Shown here one piece after another: positions 1-10,639 of a DNA stretch of 64,000 nucleotides. Positions within the stretch are counted from its first letter, which is position 1, and each line of letters begins with the position of its first letter. Source of the DNA: Pisaster brevispinus (Eukaryota; Echinodermata; Asteroidea; Forcipulatida; Asteriidae); assembly GCA_023634235.1 (NCBI GenBank), contig JAMKCF010000002.1, forward strand, positions 11,669,091-11,733,090. The letters run 5' to 3'. The notes below the pieces were generated by a model, which was given only the letters and a program-made list of their open reading frames with translations, searched no databases and was not told where the DNA came from. Both the position numbers and the translations under genes were made by a program.

Positions 1-465
1 CCTATGCCAAAAGCTGACCGATTTCCAATAATATTATATATTTTTTTAATACAGGCTCCGGCTTCCAATTCACATGCTATTATCATTATAGTAATAGTAA
101 TTATAATAACAAAAAACTCAACGAAAACGCTACAACCTTTTTTGAAATACCGCCGACAATCTCGAGCGGTTATGTCCATGCAGGAAGAATAATCTATAAT
201 TTGAATTCACAATCTCAGAAACGTTTGATGCATTAAACCTTTCTCAGATTGAACTAAAAAATAAAAAACCCATTCTCTAAAGACACATTCCTTAGAAGGG
301 AATCGTTTCTCAAAGTTATTAACAACCGCAGTGCGTTTTACCAAGTAATTGTTTTTTTTCATTATTTTTTAAAGTAATTACCAAAGGTATAACCTCCCTG
401 TATGTCTGATTTATGACAACCGAGCTCACGTAGTTAGAAAGTCCTGCAAAAAGAAAGAAACTCAC
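1..465 (-). other. Intron 1 (partial) of protease gene 1
   Basis: This stretch aligns by eye with intron 1 of genes 2, 3 and 5: the opening segment with 'cctatgccaaaa', the 'gcaggaagaataa' block near 180 and the 'gaggaatcgtttctcaaa'-type block near 300 recur near 15258, 15715 and 15832. It is therefore the first intron of a minus-strand protease gene whose exons 2-5 lie to the left of the window. No coding sequence is seen in it. Confidence 0.7.
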
Positions 466-490
466 CGAGCGCAAGAAGAAGTCCCTTCAT
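466..490 (-). CDS. Protease gene 1, exon 1 only (gene leaves the window)
   Basis: This is a 25-nt first coding exon reading MKGLLLAL plus one base, followed by a GTGAGT donor at 465-460. It is identical in size and phase to exon 1 of genes 2-5 and encodes the first half of a signal peptide. The start is chosen because this ATG is conserved in all paralogues and lies about 70 nt downstream of a TATA box. Exons 2-5 would lie at negative coordinates, so whether the gene is intact cannot be judged. By homology it should encode a secreted S1A serine protease. Confidence 0.65.
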
Positions 491-557
491 GATGACGGTT
501 GCAAGGTTGTCGATCGTTCAGTTGGGCAGAAGTGTAGAGACTGCAAGCGTCCGCTCG

Positions 558-565
558 CTTATATA
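558..565 (-). promoter_or_regulatory. TATA box of protease gene 1
   Basis: On the minus strand this reads TATATAAG inside a block (TAGTCTATATAAGCGAGC) that is almost invariant upstream of genes 2-5 and the orphan exon 1. It lies 68-75 nt from the ATG, leaving room for a 5' UTR of about 40-45 nt. Unlike the other copies, homology upstream of this promoter fades beyond about 790, and no GA tract is present. Confidence 0.75.
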
Positions 566-1405
566 GACTAGATGATGTTCAATGCTTTATGACATTTATT
601 GTGTCGTGGGCAGTTAACAGATACCGTTTAGCAGGACTCGATTTAATCTCCCAGCCGAACTTTCTAAGTTACTTTTTCGTGTTTATACTATATCATGTGG
701 CATATTCACAACAACAAACCCACCGGAAACGAGTGGGAGAATCTTATCTGGGTTGGAAAATTTTAATATACATGTTTTCCAGACATTAACGTTTTAAAAA
801 GTAATGTATTGTCCCATAACCAAAATTACTTGCATGGTTTTGTGAAATATTAACAATTATCTCAATAACTGCCATATTGCGTTGTCAAAAACCCACCATT
901 TATCGGTGTTTGTGTGATTGCAGAAGTTTACAAAACTTTCTCTGTGACACAACCCATGGAGGCCTCTATGGGTAACCTACCTCTATCTTGACAAAGTGAC
1001 GTAACTTCGTTAGTTGACCAGAGAAACAGTTCTCCGGGGCTAGGTCGATCCACTTACTATAGCTAGTTCAATCATGCAGCGTTCGAGTGAAATCTAAGAT
1101 CGACTATGGTTAAGTGAACTTATTTACTATAGCTCGCAGGCCGGGGAAAAACTTGTGAACAAGGGTGCTTGCTGTGTGAACCAGAAACACTGCGGTTAAT
1201 CCCTACTCTTCCACTAGAAGTATTCTGGATTCTCCTACGTACACTACCAATGCTAGTACGGTACCTACGGCTTATTGTCACATTCGAAGGACGACAGAGA
1301 TCAGAAACACCAGAGCTTGAGTCCGGGTATGCTCTTACCATTTTAACCACGACGCGACCTTCTCGTTTTACCACTCTCGGCATAGAGCTGATTCTTTTAA
1401 AGATA
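566..1405. other. Intergenic stretch, no gene seen
   Basis: The first 220 bp are conserved with the upstream regions of the other type I promoters. From about 790 the sequence is unrelated to them. I see no protease exon 4 or 5 here, although the truncated pseudogene to the right would need them. Short open frames on both strands show no recognisable domain. Confidence 0.5.
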
Positions 1406-3212
1406 TAAACATAGCGTGTTCTCCCCCAGCCGCCGACAAGAAGATATGTACCTACCGATGGTTGACTTGAACTGATCCCAATTGTTGTACTTTATCGTTG
1501 AGTGGTGCCGGGGTATCGAGATGAAGGAACGCTATGTCGTTATCGCTATTGTATGGGTCGTAATTCGGATGTTTGGTCCATGTTGCTTGGATGAATTGCT
1601 GCCCGGGTTTGTCATGAGTCTTTTTTAAGTGGTATCCCAGACCATCGTACACGGAACCAAAAGATCTTCAATCAATGAAAAAAGAAGAAGAGTAAAACCC
1701 TGACACACAGTCGTTGACAATACATGAAGGCTATATTTTATTCATATATATGTGTAGGCCTGTGCATTACGGCAGCGTAAACATTTGGTAATTACTCTAC
1801 AAGTTAATGGCCATAAAAACTGTCTTAAACGTAGCTTCAGTAGAAAGAGGTAATTGTCAACTGAAAAATTTGAATCTGAGAAAAGCTTCAGGGCATGAAG
1901 CCTTTCTCTGGCATCTGAAAGCACTAAATTCTATGCAACAAGGGTGTTTTGTATTATTATTTTCTTGTTACTACGATGAACGATAAGTCCCAAAGTTTTT
2001 TACAGGTGTGTTATTTTAAGCATATTTTGGGATACACCGAGTGAGGATTACTGGTCTATGACAATTACCCCAAAGTGTATCCTGTTCTTAAGTTAGAAAT
2101 GTTGACCGTAGAGCAAAATTCTATTTTGGGGACTGTTGACTTACACACATGAATCAAAGCTCTTCCACGGAACTGAGATTTGCTTTTGCCCATTATGGCC
2201 ACTTGGTAGGGTCGGCTGTTGGGTACAGATTCATCTCCACCCACGATGAGAGAACACGAACAATTCTGTATCAATACTGCTGGAACGTGTTAAATAGTAA
2301 ACAAATAAATTAACCACTTTATAAAATAGAATCATACAGTGTGACAGATGAGATAGGTAAAAATTTGGTTGCACGCAATAGCTGTTACAGGAACTGTAAA
2401 CGGTCCAGATTGTCTCTGGACAAAGCAATCTGGTATTTGTGGTTTTCGACTTGCGTTTCACTAGCTTCATCAAAATTGTACGAGCGCTCCAAGTTTTTCG
2501 TGTAACTTATTTTCAATAGAGGGCGCTGCATAAAACCAAGTTGGTGGATTGGGGCGCACCACACTAAATAAACTCCTATAGGAACCAATGCTAAATGATA
2601 AATATTTAAAAATACCCAAAAAATCGTGTAAGTCTCTCAGCCTCTTGAAAACCAATCAGACATATTTTCGGACAACTAAACTTCAGAATTCTTTTCAATT
2701 TTTGGCAGGTCAGCCGTTTGGAATTTTTGCTAGCAACCCCAGAAAAAAACACCCCCGAAAATGAACTTTTTCCCAAACCGACTTGCTGCCAGTTTTCGTG
2801 AAGCACTTCTCCACTTGCCTAGTAAAGTAGGGCCAACTTAAACGCCTAAATTTATCAAGTCTCCCCAAAAGTTGAAACACAGAACCCCCAGGTTGTGCTA
2901 GATTCTTATAATTACACATTCTATTAATTGCACGACCCCCAAAACGTTATAATTAAAACAATTCTGTGGGTATACAAATTATGATAATGAGCTTGGCGCA
3001 TTAATATTTGTCCATTTAGTGTGGTGCACCCATTGAGTTCGATCAAAATGATTTACTCATTTTTCAAATTCGGTTGTTGCTGTGGAGTAATTAATAAATG
3101 TGTTAATTGGTAGAAGTTTTCATAGGTAATTAGTAAATTCATAGTGACCTATGATTCGAAGTATTTACTCGTTAAACTTACCTATGGCTTCAAGAAGACC
3201 AAAACCCCTCAT
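1406..3212 (-). pseudogene. Truncated, frameshifted S1A protease pseudogene (exons 1-3 relics)
   Basis: Three relic exons lie in the correct order on the minus strand. Exon 1 (3182-3212) reads MRGFGLLEAI plus one base and ends at a GTAAGT donor. Exon 2 (2145-2279) begins after a CCAG acceptor and keeps SLIVGGDES and [10 protein letters not shown]. Exon 3 (about 1406-1666) keeps VYDGLGYH, the SDNDIAFLHLDTPAP block with the catalytic Asp, and LLVGGWG. Exon 2 is 28 nt shorter than the family standard (163 nt). The missing piece is the block coding for the active-site His and its Cys, while the splice donor survives. The first Cys of that disulfide (FCGG in paralogues) is Arg (FRGR). Exon 3 also has an in-frame stop near 1452 before LLVGGWG, so a frameshift is needed. 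No exon 4 or 5 can be found to the left. It is the most divergent member of the cluster and cannot make an active protease. Confidence 0.8.
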
Positions 3213-4195
3213 GTTGACGATGTGACACGATGCTAGACGCTATACAAAGAAGGCACACGCCCAAACTTGAAAAGCGTGATGTATACGTTATTGGGTATGC
3301 GTCACTGATAGGCATATGGCTACTTCACAGGGGAAGATAGAAGATAAAAGAAGATGTCTAAGCTAAAGTGAAAAACTGAGAACAAGTAATTTTGACCTTT
3401 TTTCGATAAGAGGTTGTTTGTCTTTGTGATAAGACAGAACTGAACCTTGTAAGATATATCAAGAGAAAAAAATCAGCTTACTGCACATAAAACTCGCACA
3501 AAATCTTGGCAGTCGCAGGTTACTTCCGATGTTCTATTCACTTTTCTAAAGAATTCCTCTGTGCGGTACCTCTAAAACAACGACAACTTTTTGGGGTATC
3601 ATTATTCCATGGTGAAAAGTATCACATGCATATGTTGTGTTTGCAAGGGCAAGCAAGTGGTGTTGACCTCAAATCGTGAACTCTTTTCAACTCAAATCGT
3701 GAACTCTTTTCAACTTGTGATAGCAACTGTGGATCCATTGTCCCTTTTGTTATCAGTCCTCGGTTCCAAACCCACACACACCCACGCACACATCAACGCA
3801 CCAAGCCTGTCTTTATCCCAACGGCTAAAGACAGGGACCAGTCTACAAAACTGTTTACATCCCTCTCCTTATCAACCGATGGAAAATCCATCTTCAGCTT
3901 CTCCTTTTCTCCCTTAGTTTTGAATGATACCGACAATAAATGATTTAATGTGTGCTGTTTTTGTTGAAACTGTTGTCATAATCGAAAGGTAATTGGAATT
4001 ATCCCTGAACCGGCTCAATCGTGAGCACGCTAGTTTTCTCTACTTGAATGGAGAGGGCATGTATTAGCATCTTGTCTTATAAATCGCGGTTGCACCGTTT
4101 TAGGAGTCAGATTCGTCGTGTTTTTGGCCGTGCAGAATCAAGCGATCGGGTACGGCTGTGGCCGTTGGCTGCGGTGATCCACACTCTACTAACTC
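3213..4195. other. Intergenic stretch with a 23-bp direct repeat
   Basis: No exon is recognised. A 23-bp unit starting 'ctcaaatcgtgaactc' is present twice in tandem at 3668-3690 and 3691-3713. A 108-codon open frame at 3591-3917 has no recognisable domain and is not supported as a gene. Confidence 0.5.
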
Positions 4196-4199
4196 CGTG

Positions 4200-4364
4200 G
4201 TCAGAATTGACCCAGATTCCGGGCTTAGGGGACTTGATCCTTATGCGGGTCAAAGTGACCTGGAAAGGGGGTTTTTGTGTCAGTTTGAGCCATTCTTGAG
4301 TCATTTGACATGGGTCAGGCCCCCAAAGGACACGGAATCCGGTTTAATGATCCAGCCGTAGCCG
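4200..4364. mobile_element. Degenerate MITE-like repeat, copy upstream of the + strand protease
   Basis: This segment shares the family core 'gtcagaattgaccc', 'gggtcaaagtgacc' and 'cacggaatccgg' with the better preserved copies at 10338-10570 and 18129-18362. The terminal CACTCTAA motifs are not preserved here. It lies about 180-340 bp upstream of the TATA box of the + strand protease gene, so it may have supplied promoter-proximal sequence. Confidence 0.5.
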
Positions 4365-4539
4365 CAGCCAAAGCCTGGGCAAAAAGCCGGCAATTCGGAC
4401 ACTCTTACTTATCATTTGTCCTCATCAAATTGAACTGGTCAGATCTAGATATGAAAACAAGATTATTATTTGCTGCGAAAATACCATATGTTTTACATCT
4501 CCTATTCTTGTCTTTTGTATTGACGATATTTCTTGCGGT

Positions 4540-4546
4540 TATAAAT
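4540..4546 (+). promoter_or_regulatory. Putative TATA box of the + strand protease
   Basis: TATAAAT lies 95 nt upstream of the MK start codon at 4635, a spacing similar to the TATA-ATG distance of the minus-strand paralogues (about 70-85). A TTCACTC initiator-like motif follows about 25-30 nt downstream. Confidence 0.5.
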
Positions 4547-4634
4547 CGAGGCCTTTGTCGTGCATGTTCACTCTTCTCTCACCGACTGACCCACTTCACT
4601 AGCTTGTTACTGCACGACGTCCATCACCATGACA

Positions 4635-7615
4635 ATGAAGTGTGTTCTCCTTGCTCTGGGTGAGTCTATATTTCCTTCATTTAAAAAAAACCCCGTATTT
4701 CCAGTGCGTACTACGAAAGCCCATTAACAGGTGAATTAATACTTTGAATGAGTATTCTAGTGGTAGGATTCGGCTCTTTTTTGGTGATCGCGACTTTGTT
4801 TTGGCTACTCAAAGGTTGTGGCAGGCACTACCGCCTTCTCAGGGGGCGGGGGTGTGGGGGTGGGGATGGGTAAGGGGGGGGGGTGGGGTTAATTCGCTGG
4901 GGTCTTTCAAGGCTGGATTAACGACTCACTTGTTCAGGGAGAAGTAGTCTCTAATTAAATTTGTATATTGTTTTCTTCCCCCTTAAGTTGAGTGTGTCTG
5001 CTTTGTAAGATCAATGTTTGTGTGTGAGTGCGCGCGCAATTTGTTCGGAAGCGTCTGTTTGGAGTCAATTCATTTTTGTATGTTTAGGTTGTATTGTATG
5101 TATTTTGACGTAATTTTAATTGTTTGTATTTTGATGTAGTTTTTAATGGAATTTTATCGTAGTTTGCGCGTGAGAACATCCTCGGATGGTGAGGGCGCAC
5201 TGGAAATGTAATGAACTATAGTTCTTTTTATTGTTATTATTATCAGCGGTTGGCAACAAGAAACTCATTTCCAATCCATTATATTACGGATTCCCAATCC
5301 GTACGTTAACGGAATTACAATTAACTTAACCTACAATTTTCGTTATAAACTTATGCCAAACGCATTAAGTAATTTTAAGATAAGTTGTTTGAAGTAGCTT
5401 TGGTAGTCGTCTAATATTTTGGTATTGATATCTTTCAGCTGTGCTGATCCCAAGCTGTTTGGGTTCCCTCATCGTGGGTGGAAAGGAGTCTACCCCACAC
5501 AGCCGACCCTACCAGGCGGCAATCATGGGCAAGAAAATGGGAGTCTTTTGTGGGGGCTCGTTAATTCACAATAACTGGGTTGTCACTGCAGCCCACTGCG
5601 TGTAAGTATACAACTCACTGCAATAGAGCATAACACCAATAAAATTATAGACCATTATCATGATCCCACCATCTTGGTCATACTCCCTGTATCCAGTAAA
5701 CAGTAATGAATGCTCGTATTCTTTGTACAAAGATGAACCAGGCTGTTTCCCCTCCGAGCCTCGGTTTGGCTACATTGATTTTAATGGGAGACAAACAAGA
5801 TGGCCAAACAGCCTTCTGCATGTTATTTTTCTGGGGGAAACCCCATGTTACAGCTATCATTTTGCTAGTAGAACCTCATTTAGTGAGGGGAAAGTCTATC
5901 GGCTGTCTAAAGTTATGCCATGTGCGCTGTTTTGAGATATCCCCTTTTGTTATTCTTTTTTACTGCACATTTTAAAGATTGCGACGTTTACAGTTGTTTA
6001 AGCAAACATTTGACTCCTGAAAATGGCGAGCGTGGCAGACAGTAGCCGCGAGTAACGCTGGTGTAAAGTTGTCCAACACCCTTTTAGCAAGAACCACAAC
6101 TTGAATATGTTCGTTTGAATGTATTTTCCGTAGCCCTAAAACCGGTGGAGTCGCACGTGTGGGTCTCGGGTATCACGAGAAGAATCAACACGATGGACCG
6201 AACCAACAGTTTATAACGGGCAAATGGATGGTTCACCCTGAGTTCGGTCTTGGTGGGCACAATTTGAATAACGACATAGCTTTAATTCAGCTAGATACTC
6301 CAGCTGTCTACAACACCGACGTTCAACCAATCAGCATCGATTCAAGTCCCCCCAAGAAAGGCCTGAAGATGCTCGTTAGCGGTTGGGGAAGACTAGAAGG
6401 TCAGTACACTTGATCGCAGCTAAATCCTTTCTCCACACACGCAGATCCTTTTTACTTAATCGCGTGCCATCCTTTAGTTTGCCATGTGTACTACCTGAAC
6501 GCTCAAATATGTAAATGTGGAGTCCAATATTTTCCAAAATTGAGGCAAGGTCGTGACCAGGCAGACAAGGCTGGTGTCCTGATGGATTCGTCAGCATTGT
6601 TCGGAAGGTTTAGTTTTTTTTCTCTTTGAATTTTCAAAGGGTGGGGTGAAGGAGTTTTCATGTCTGTTTTGTGTGTATTGTGAAAAAAGAACTTTCAAAT
6701 GACAAGGATGTAGGTGTGAGTTTTATAAACTCAAACAAATTGTTGAATTTCGTTTTAGCATCGTCACAAAATAGAATCCCTGTGTGAAATCTGTTTTTCC
6801 ATATCACCCGGCTTCGCCTCGTGAAACGAAATAATCCAGATTTCACATCGTGATTATGTTGTGCGACAATGCATCCAACATTTGTCTGTAATCACATTCC
6901 TTAAAAGTCGACTGCCAATCCATGAGCAGAAGTGCAACTATTTATGTTTAGCGCGAACACTGAACGAAAAACAAAAAACTAAAAACTATTAATGTTTTAT
7001 TTTGTAACCAGTGATTTCAGACTGCTCCTAGCCTCGGCAAGATGTTGGATTATAAAAGCAAAATATCTGCCTATCCTTACTGGTAAATTGTGATATCTTT
7101 GATTTTGTTTCATTACAGCAAGGGCCACTCCTATCGCACTAAATGAGGTTGTAGTTTACGCAAACAGTCGTCAAGAGTGTAAAAACGCGTATAAAAAAGT
7201 AACAGCCAACATGTTCTGTGCTGGAGTTAGCAAAGGGGGAAAAGGCAGTTGTCGAGTAAGTCTCTTTAATCCAATGGATGGAAACATGTTTTTGTTATAT
7301 TTCAAACTTCATAAATAACTGTACCGGTTGGAGGAACAGTGTCTATACAACTAGGAAAAAAAGGTATTTTTATTTTTTATTTTTCAATTGCTCATCCTTG
7401 TTTTGGGTATGATTTATCAACAGGGTGACAGCGGTGGTCCAATTGTCAGTGACTTCGCCGACTCCTCACACGTGCCTGATGTGCGCTTAAACGGTATAGT
7501 CAGCTTTGGTGCCTCCAGCTGTGCTCTGGCAAAGTATCCCGCCGTGTACACAAAGATAGCCAACTACTGTACCTGGATAAATGAAAACACCAACGGTGAC
7601 GTCAGCTGTGCTTAA
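4635..7615 (+). CDS. Divergent secreted S1A serine protease, non-trypsin pocket
   Basis: Five exons with consensus splice sites: 4635-4659, 5439-5601, 6134-6399, 7119-7255, 7424-7615. The joined frame is open and gives 260 aa; an ATG six bases upstream (4629) would add two residues. I prefer 4635 because it matches the MK start and 25-nt exon 1 of all paralogues. A signal peptide ends around SCLGS, followed by LIVGGKES. The triad is intact: His61 in VTAAHC, Asp110 in NNDIAL, Ser200 in GDSGGP. The specificity residues differ from trypsin. The residue matching Asp189 is Gly (KGSCRGDSGG), Gln192 is Arg, Trp215 is Phe (SFGASSC) and Gly226 is Ala (YPAVY). It should therefore not prefer Arg/Lys; chymotrypsin- or elastase-like cleavage is an inference. 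It is the only gene of the cluster on the + strand. A possible AATAAA signal lies at 7989-7994. Being a chymotrypsin-like digestive enzyme is the likeliest role. Confidence 0.88.
4765..5246 (+). mobile_element. Possible LINE 3'-end remnant in intron 1 of the + strand protease
   Basis: The frame starting near 4765 reads [20 protein letters not shown]. This resembles the conserved tail of non-LTR retrotransposon ORF2 proteins (R-x-F-x-x-A-x-x-x-L-W-N-x-L-P). It is followed by non-coding sequence rich in TG/GT and ends with a TTATTATTATTAT-type tail at about 5231-5243, as CR1/L2-like elements often do. The rest of the element is absent, so this would be a 5'-truncated copy. Recognition rests on one short motif. 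Confidence 0.4.
4842..4888 (+). repeat. G-rich tract with quadruplex potential
   Basis: Successive runs of 3-10 G separated by 1-3 bases (GGGGGCGGGGGTGTGGGGG and onwards) lie within intron 1 on the sense strand of the protease gene. The pattern fits the G3+N1-7 quadruplex rule. Whether it folds or matters for splicing is unknown. Confidence 0.6.
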
Positions 7616-9207
7616 TTAGTGCTGAGTCTTTTCGGAATTATTATGTTTTGCTTTTACCTCGGACCCGATAAAGGTCATCAGCTATGTCATAGGTCATGTA
7701 ATCCTGTGCAGTTTCCCTCGCTCTCCAGGGGCCCAGCATAAAGTAAGGAAACTTTGGACTCATAAAATTGAGAACATAACTTGGGCATAATTTGAAGAAT
7801 ACAAAACAAACAAGTGATTTGTGTCGAAGGGTATACACAGCGGTCCTGAGTAACTATAAACGCTCGCGTGCAGGCACAAATCCATGGCTCTGCTTAAGTG
7901 CTGGTCAGGCGAGCGGAGAATTGTTACCATAAAGGGACACATTGCCTCCGGATTGGGTGCTTTTGGCCTATAAAACCGTTTGTTATGAAATAAATATGGT
8001 TTGAAAGATAGATTTTAAAAGCAGAAAAAAAAGATTTACACATAATGATATCACTCGAAACTGTGATTTTCCTCACACTTTGTTAACCAACACGGTCCGT
8101 TTTTTGTTGAGTTAAAACAATTGTTCTACGGAATGGCAGAACCAACCTTTCCATTGATTTAAACATTATCATGATAGCCAAGGTCGCCCTTAAGTTGCAC
8201 AAACCTCCTTTGTTGTAAATCAAATTTTAGAAAGAAGCCATGTGTTCTAGAAATAAAAAAAGTTATAATAAACAAAATCTCACGTCTCAATTTAAAATGG
8301 AAGTTTGCTTTTGTTATTCTGAAAGTTGTAAAAAAAAAACCAAACCCAAAACTAATTTTTTGTGGTTGATACACGGCAGCATTGTGGATCCAGTCAACCT
8401 CCGTGCCTTTGGGTGATGATCAAGGCATTTTCCTTCCCGTCTCGTTTGGAAGTCTAAAGCCGACATCAGATGAGGGAAACACTATAGAGAGATGACATTT
8501 TTAATAACAGTCAAACCAACCGGCCAGCAGTAGCAGGACTATCGAAGATATCCCATACCCGCATGTGCACAATAGGGGATTCCATTTGACGGAATTGCTA
8601 TATTTACAAGAAAGTATTCTGTATAGCTTTTTATAATTGTGAACGGTGCGCGGCAGCGACACCCTGTAGCTTTGAACCGAGTTTTTCCCACGTCCGGCTT
8701 ACAGGCGTCATTAAGCTAAGCCAAGCTCATTCTATCACCAGTTCCCGCCTTTGCGCACCTTTGAGCTAGGCCTAAAAAATTGTTGTTAAACGTCTTTGGC
8801 GGTACTTTAGCGGCAAGCAGGATTCTCTTGAAGACAATCAGAGCATACTAATCGAAACGTCAAGCTGTCACACCAACGGCTCGTTTCAGAACCAGAGAGA
8901 TGCATCAAATAAATGGCCTTTGTAGAATAAAAACCTCATTCTAAGTGCCTTTTGATTTCGGGCTTAGATTGTGACGTACAACTTTAATTACTAATTTCAT
9001 AATACCAGCTTTTTTAATGCGCCAGTATCAGCTACAGATGGCCCATCGAGCTGAAATCCACTCATTGTGTTTTAATTAAGCTATGTAGATTTGTGAATTC
9101 TGAAACCGATTTCAGCTTCTTGTAAGGTTTCACAAGGTGCGCATGCGGTGCATTCTGCAGCCAACATACCATAAAGCACACAGTCAAAACCGTGATTTTC
9201 TAAACGA
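7616..9207. other. 3' flank of the + strand protease; no further gene
   Basis: This holds the presumed 3' UTR and an AATAAA at 7989-7994. Several short open frames have no recognisable content. I see no exons of the protease family and no clear repeat element. Confidence 0.5.
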
Positions 9208-9430
9208 GTCAGAATTGACCCGGATTCGAGGCCCGTGATGTCTGATCCATTTCTGGGTGAGTGTGACCCTTACTCTGCGTCAGAATGGCCCGGAGAGGGG
9301 TTCAAACTCACGCAGCATCTGAGATAAAGTCCAAGTTTTAACCACTTTTCAGTTCAACCTGACCCAGAAATGGACCAAGCCCCCCTGGGACGTGGAATCC
9401 GGGTCAATTCTGACCAATCTGAGTCAATTC
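9208..9430. mobile_element. Degenerate MITE-like repeat copy
   Basis: It shares the 'gtcagaattgacccgg' core, 'tgacccagaaatgg' and 'aatccgggtcaattctg' with the CACTCTAA-ended family at 10338-10570, but the ends are eroded. The next 360 bp (about 9430-9790) are closely similar to 36990-37360, showing that this flank was copied with the array. Confidence 0.5.
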
Positions 9431-10337
9431 GGTAAAAGTTTTTCTTTCCGTTGTCAACGTCTTCAAGGGTTTTTAAGATCATCAATTTTTGGAGTAATAA
9501 CCAAAGGCACACCTTTTTTTTAAAGGCTGGTGTCTGGCGTTGTTTATAGTAATAACACCCCTGAACGATGGGAGTTGATTGTTGAAGCCGTACAAAATTG
9601 TGAACTTGTGGCAGCAAAGGGTGGAATTGTCTTGGATATCAATTAAAAAATAAATACATTTTGGGGGGCACTAAATTATTCACGTTGAAGGGTTTGCCCA
9701 ACGAACGATTTTACTCCGCATGTCAACAATACGTGCTGAACCACAGTCACCCAAAATCTCGTGATAACGCAATACAAACAGTTGCTTCTAAAACGAAAAA
9801 TGAATTAAAAGTCCAAACACCGTAACAACATAACTATTTCCATCGCATACTTTATCTGGTTTACTTTTCAAATGCCTAAGTACATGTATATAAATTTAAA
9901 TCAAATATTACTCGTTAGGGAGAAGTGGAGTCTTGACTTGTGATTGGGTTTCATTCAAATTGTTGGTTGTTTATTGTATATACTTCTTTTCTGGTTGTAG
10001 AAAATCCAATGCTCTTTGATTTGGCTCATCCTCTCGGCACATTGTGTGGAGTCTGAAACTGATATATATATATATATACATATTTTAATATTTATTGTTT
10101 TAAATGTTGTTTTAAATATTGCCGTTTTTGTTTTGATAAATTACAGAAATTATGTTACAGTACTTATTTTTGAACATTTCCCGAAAAAGGATTTTTCTTT
10201 TTGAAAAGATACCTTCAATATCTGCAAACTATTGCCGTTATTCTGAACGACTTCCTGTGATTGTTTTTCATAACTAACCCACAGCTGCCGGGTCTCCCTG
10301 TTATTAAAATAATTATATACTCAAACACAGTACTAGC

Positions 10338-10570
10338 TACACTCTAAAATTCCCATGTCAGAACTGACTTGGGTCCCATGGGGCCTGCTTGGTCAGTGTG
10401 ACCCGGAGTCTGTGTCAAAATGACCCAGAAATGGGTCAAACTGACTCAGGATCCGAGTCAAAATTCCATTTTGTAACCTCTGTCCTTGTCAAGCTGAGCC
10501 AGAAAAGGCACAAAGAGTCCCCTTGGACCCGAAGTTCGGGTAAATGTGGTCCGAGAGGTCTTAGAGTGTA
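10338..10570. mobile_element. MITE-like element with CACTCTAA ends and TA target site
   Basis: The sequence starts TA-CACTCTAAAATTCC and ends GGTCTTAGAGTG-TA, so an 8-bp perfect terminal inverted repeat (CACTCTAA) is flanked by TA, as in elements that insert at TA. It is about 230 bp long with no coding capacity. The interior has repeated sense/antisense 'gggtca/tgaccc' motifs. Copies occupy the same place, 3' of exon 5, in gene 3 (18129-18362) and gene 5 (37900-38139), so the insertion predates duplication of the array. Confidence 0.65.
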
Positions 10571-10639
10571 CAATGTAATTCACAAGCAATAATCAGTTGT
10601 TAAATGTGAGGCTTTTTCAGGCAGCAGTAGATATTCGTT

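Noticed and set aside
1120..1408. Exon 4 or 5 of the left pseudogene
   Set aside because: Open frames exist on both strands but none contains GDSGGP, MFCA or the C-terminal motif.
3591..3917. 108-aa open frame as a gene
   Set aside because: No recognised domain, contains the 23-bp direct repeat, and low-complexity His/Thr and Pro/Ser content.
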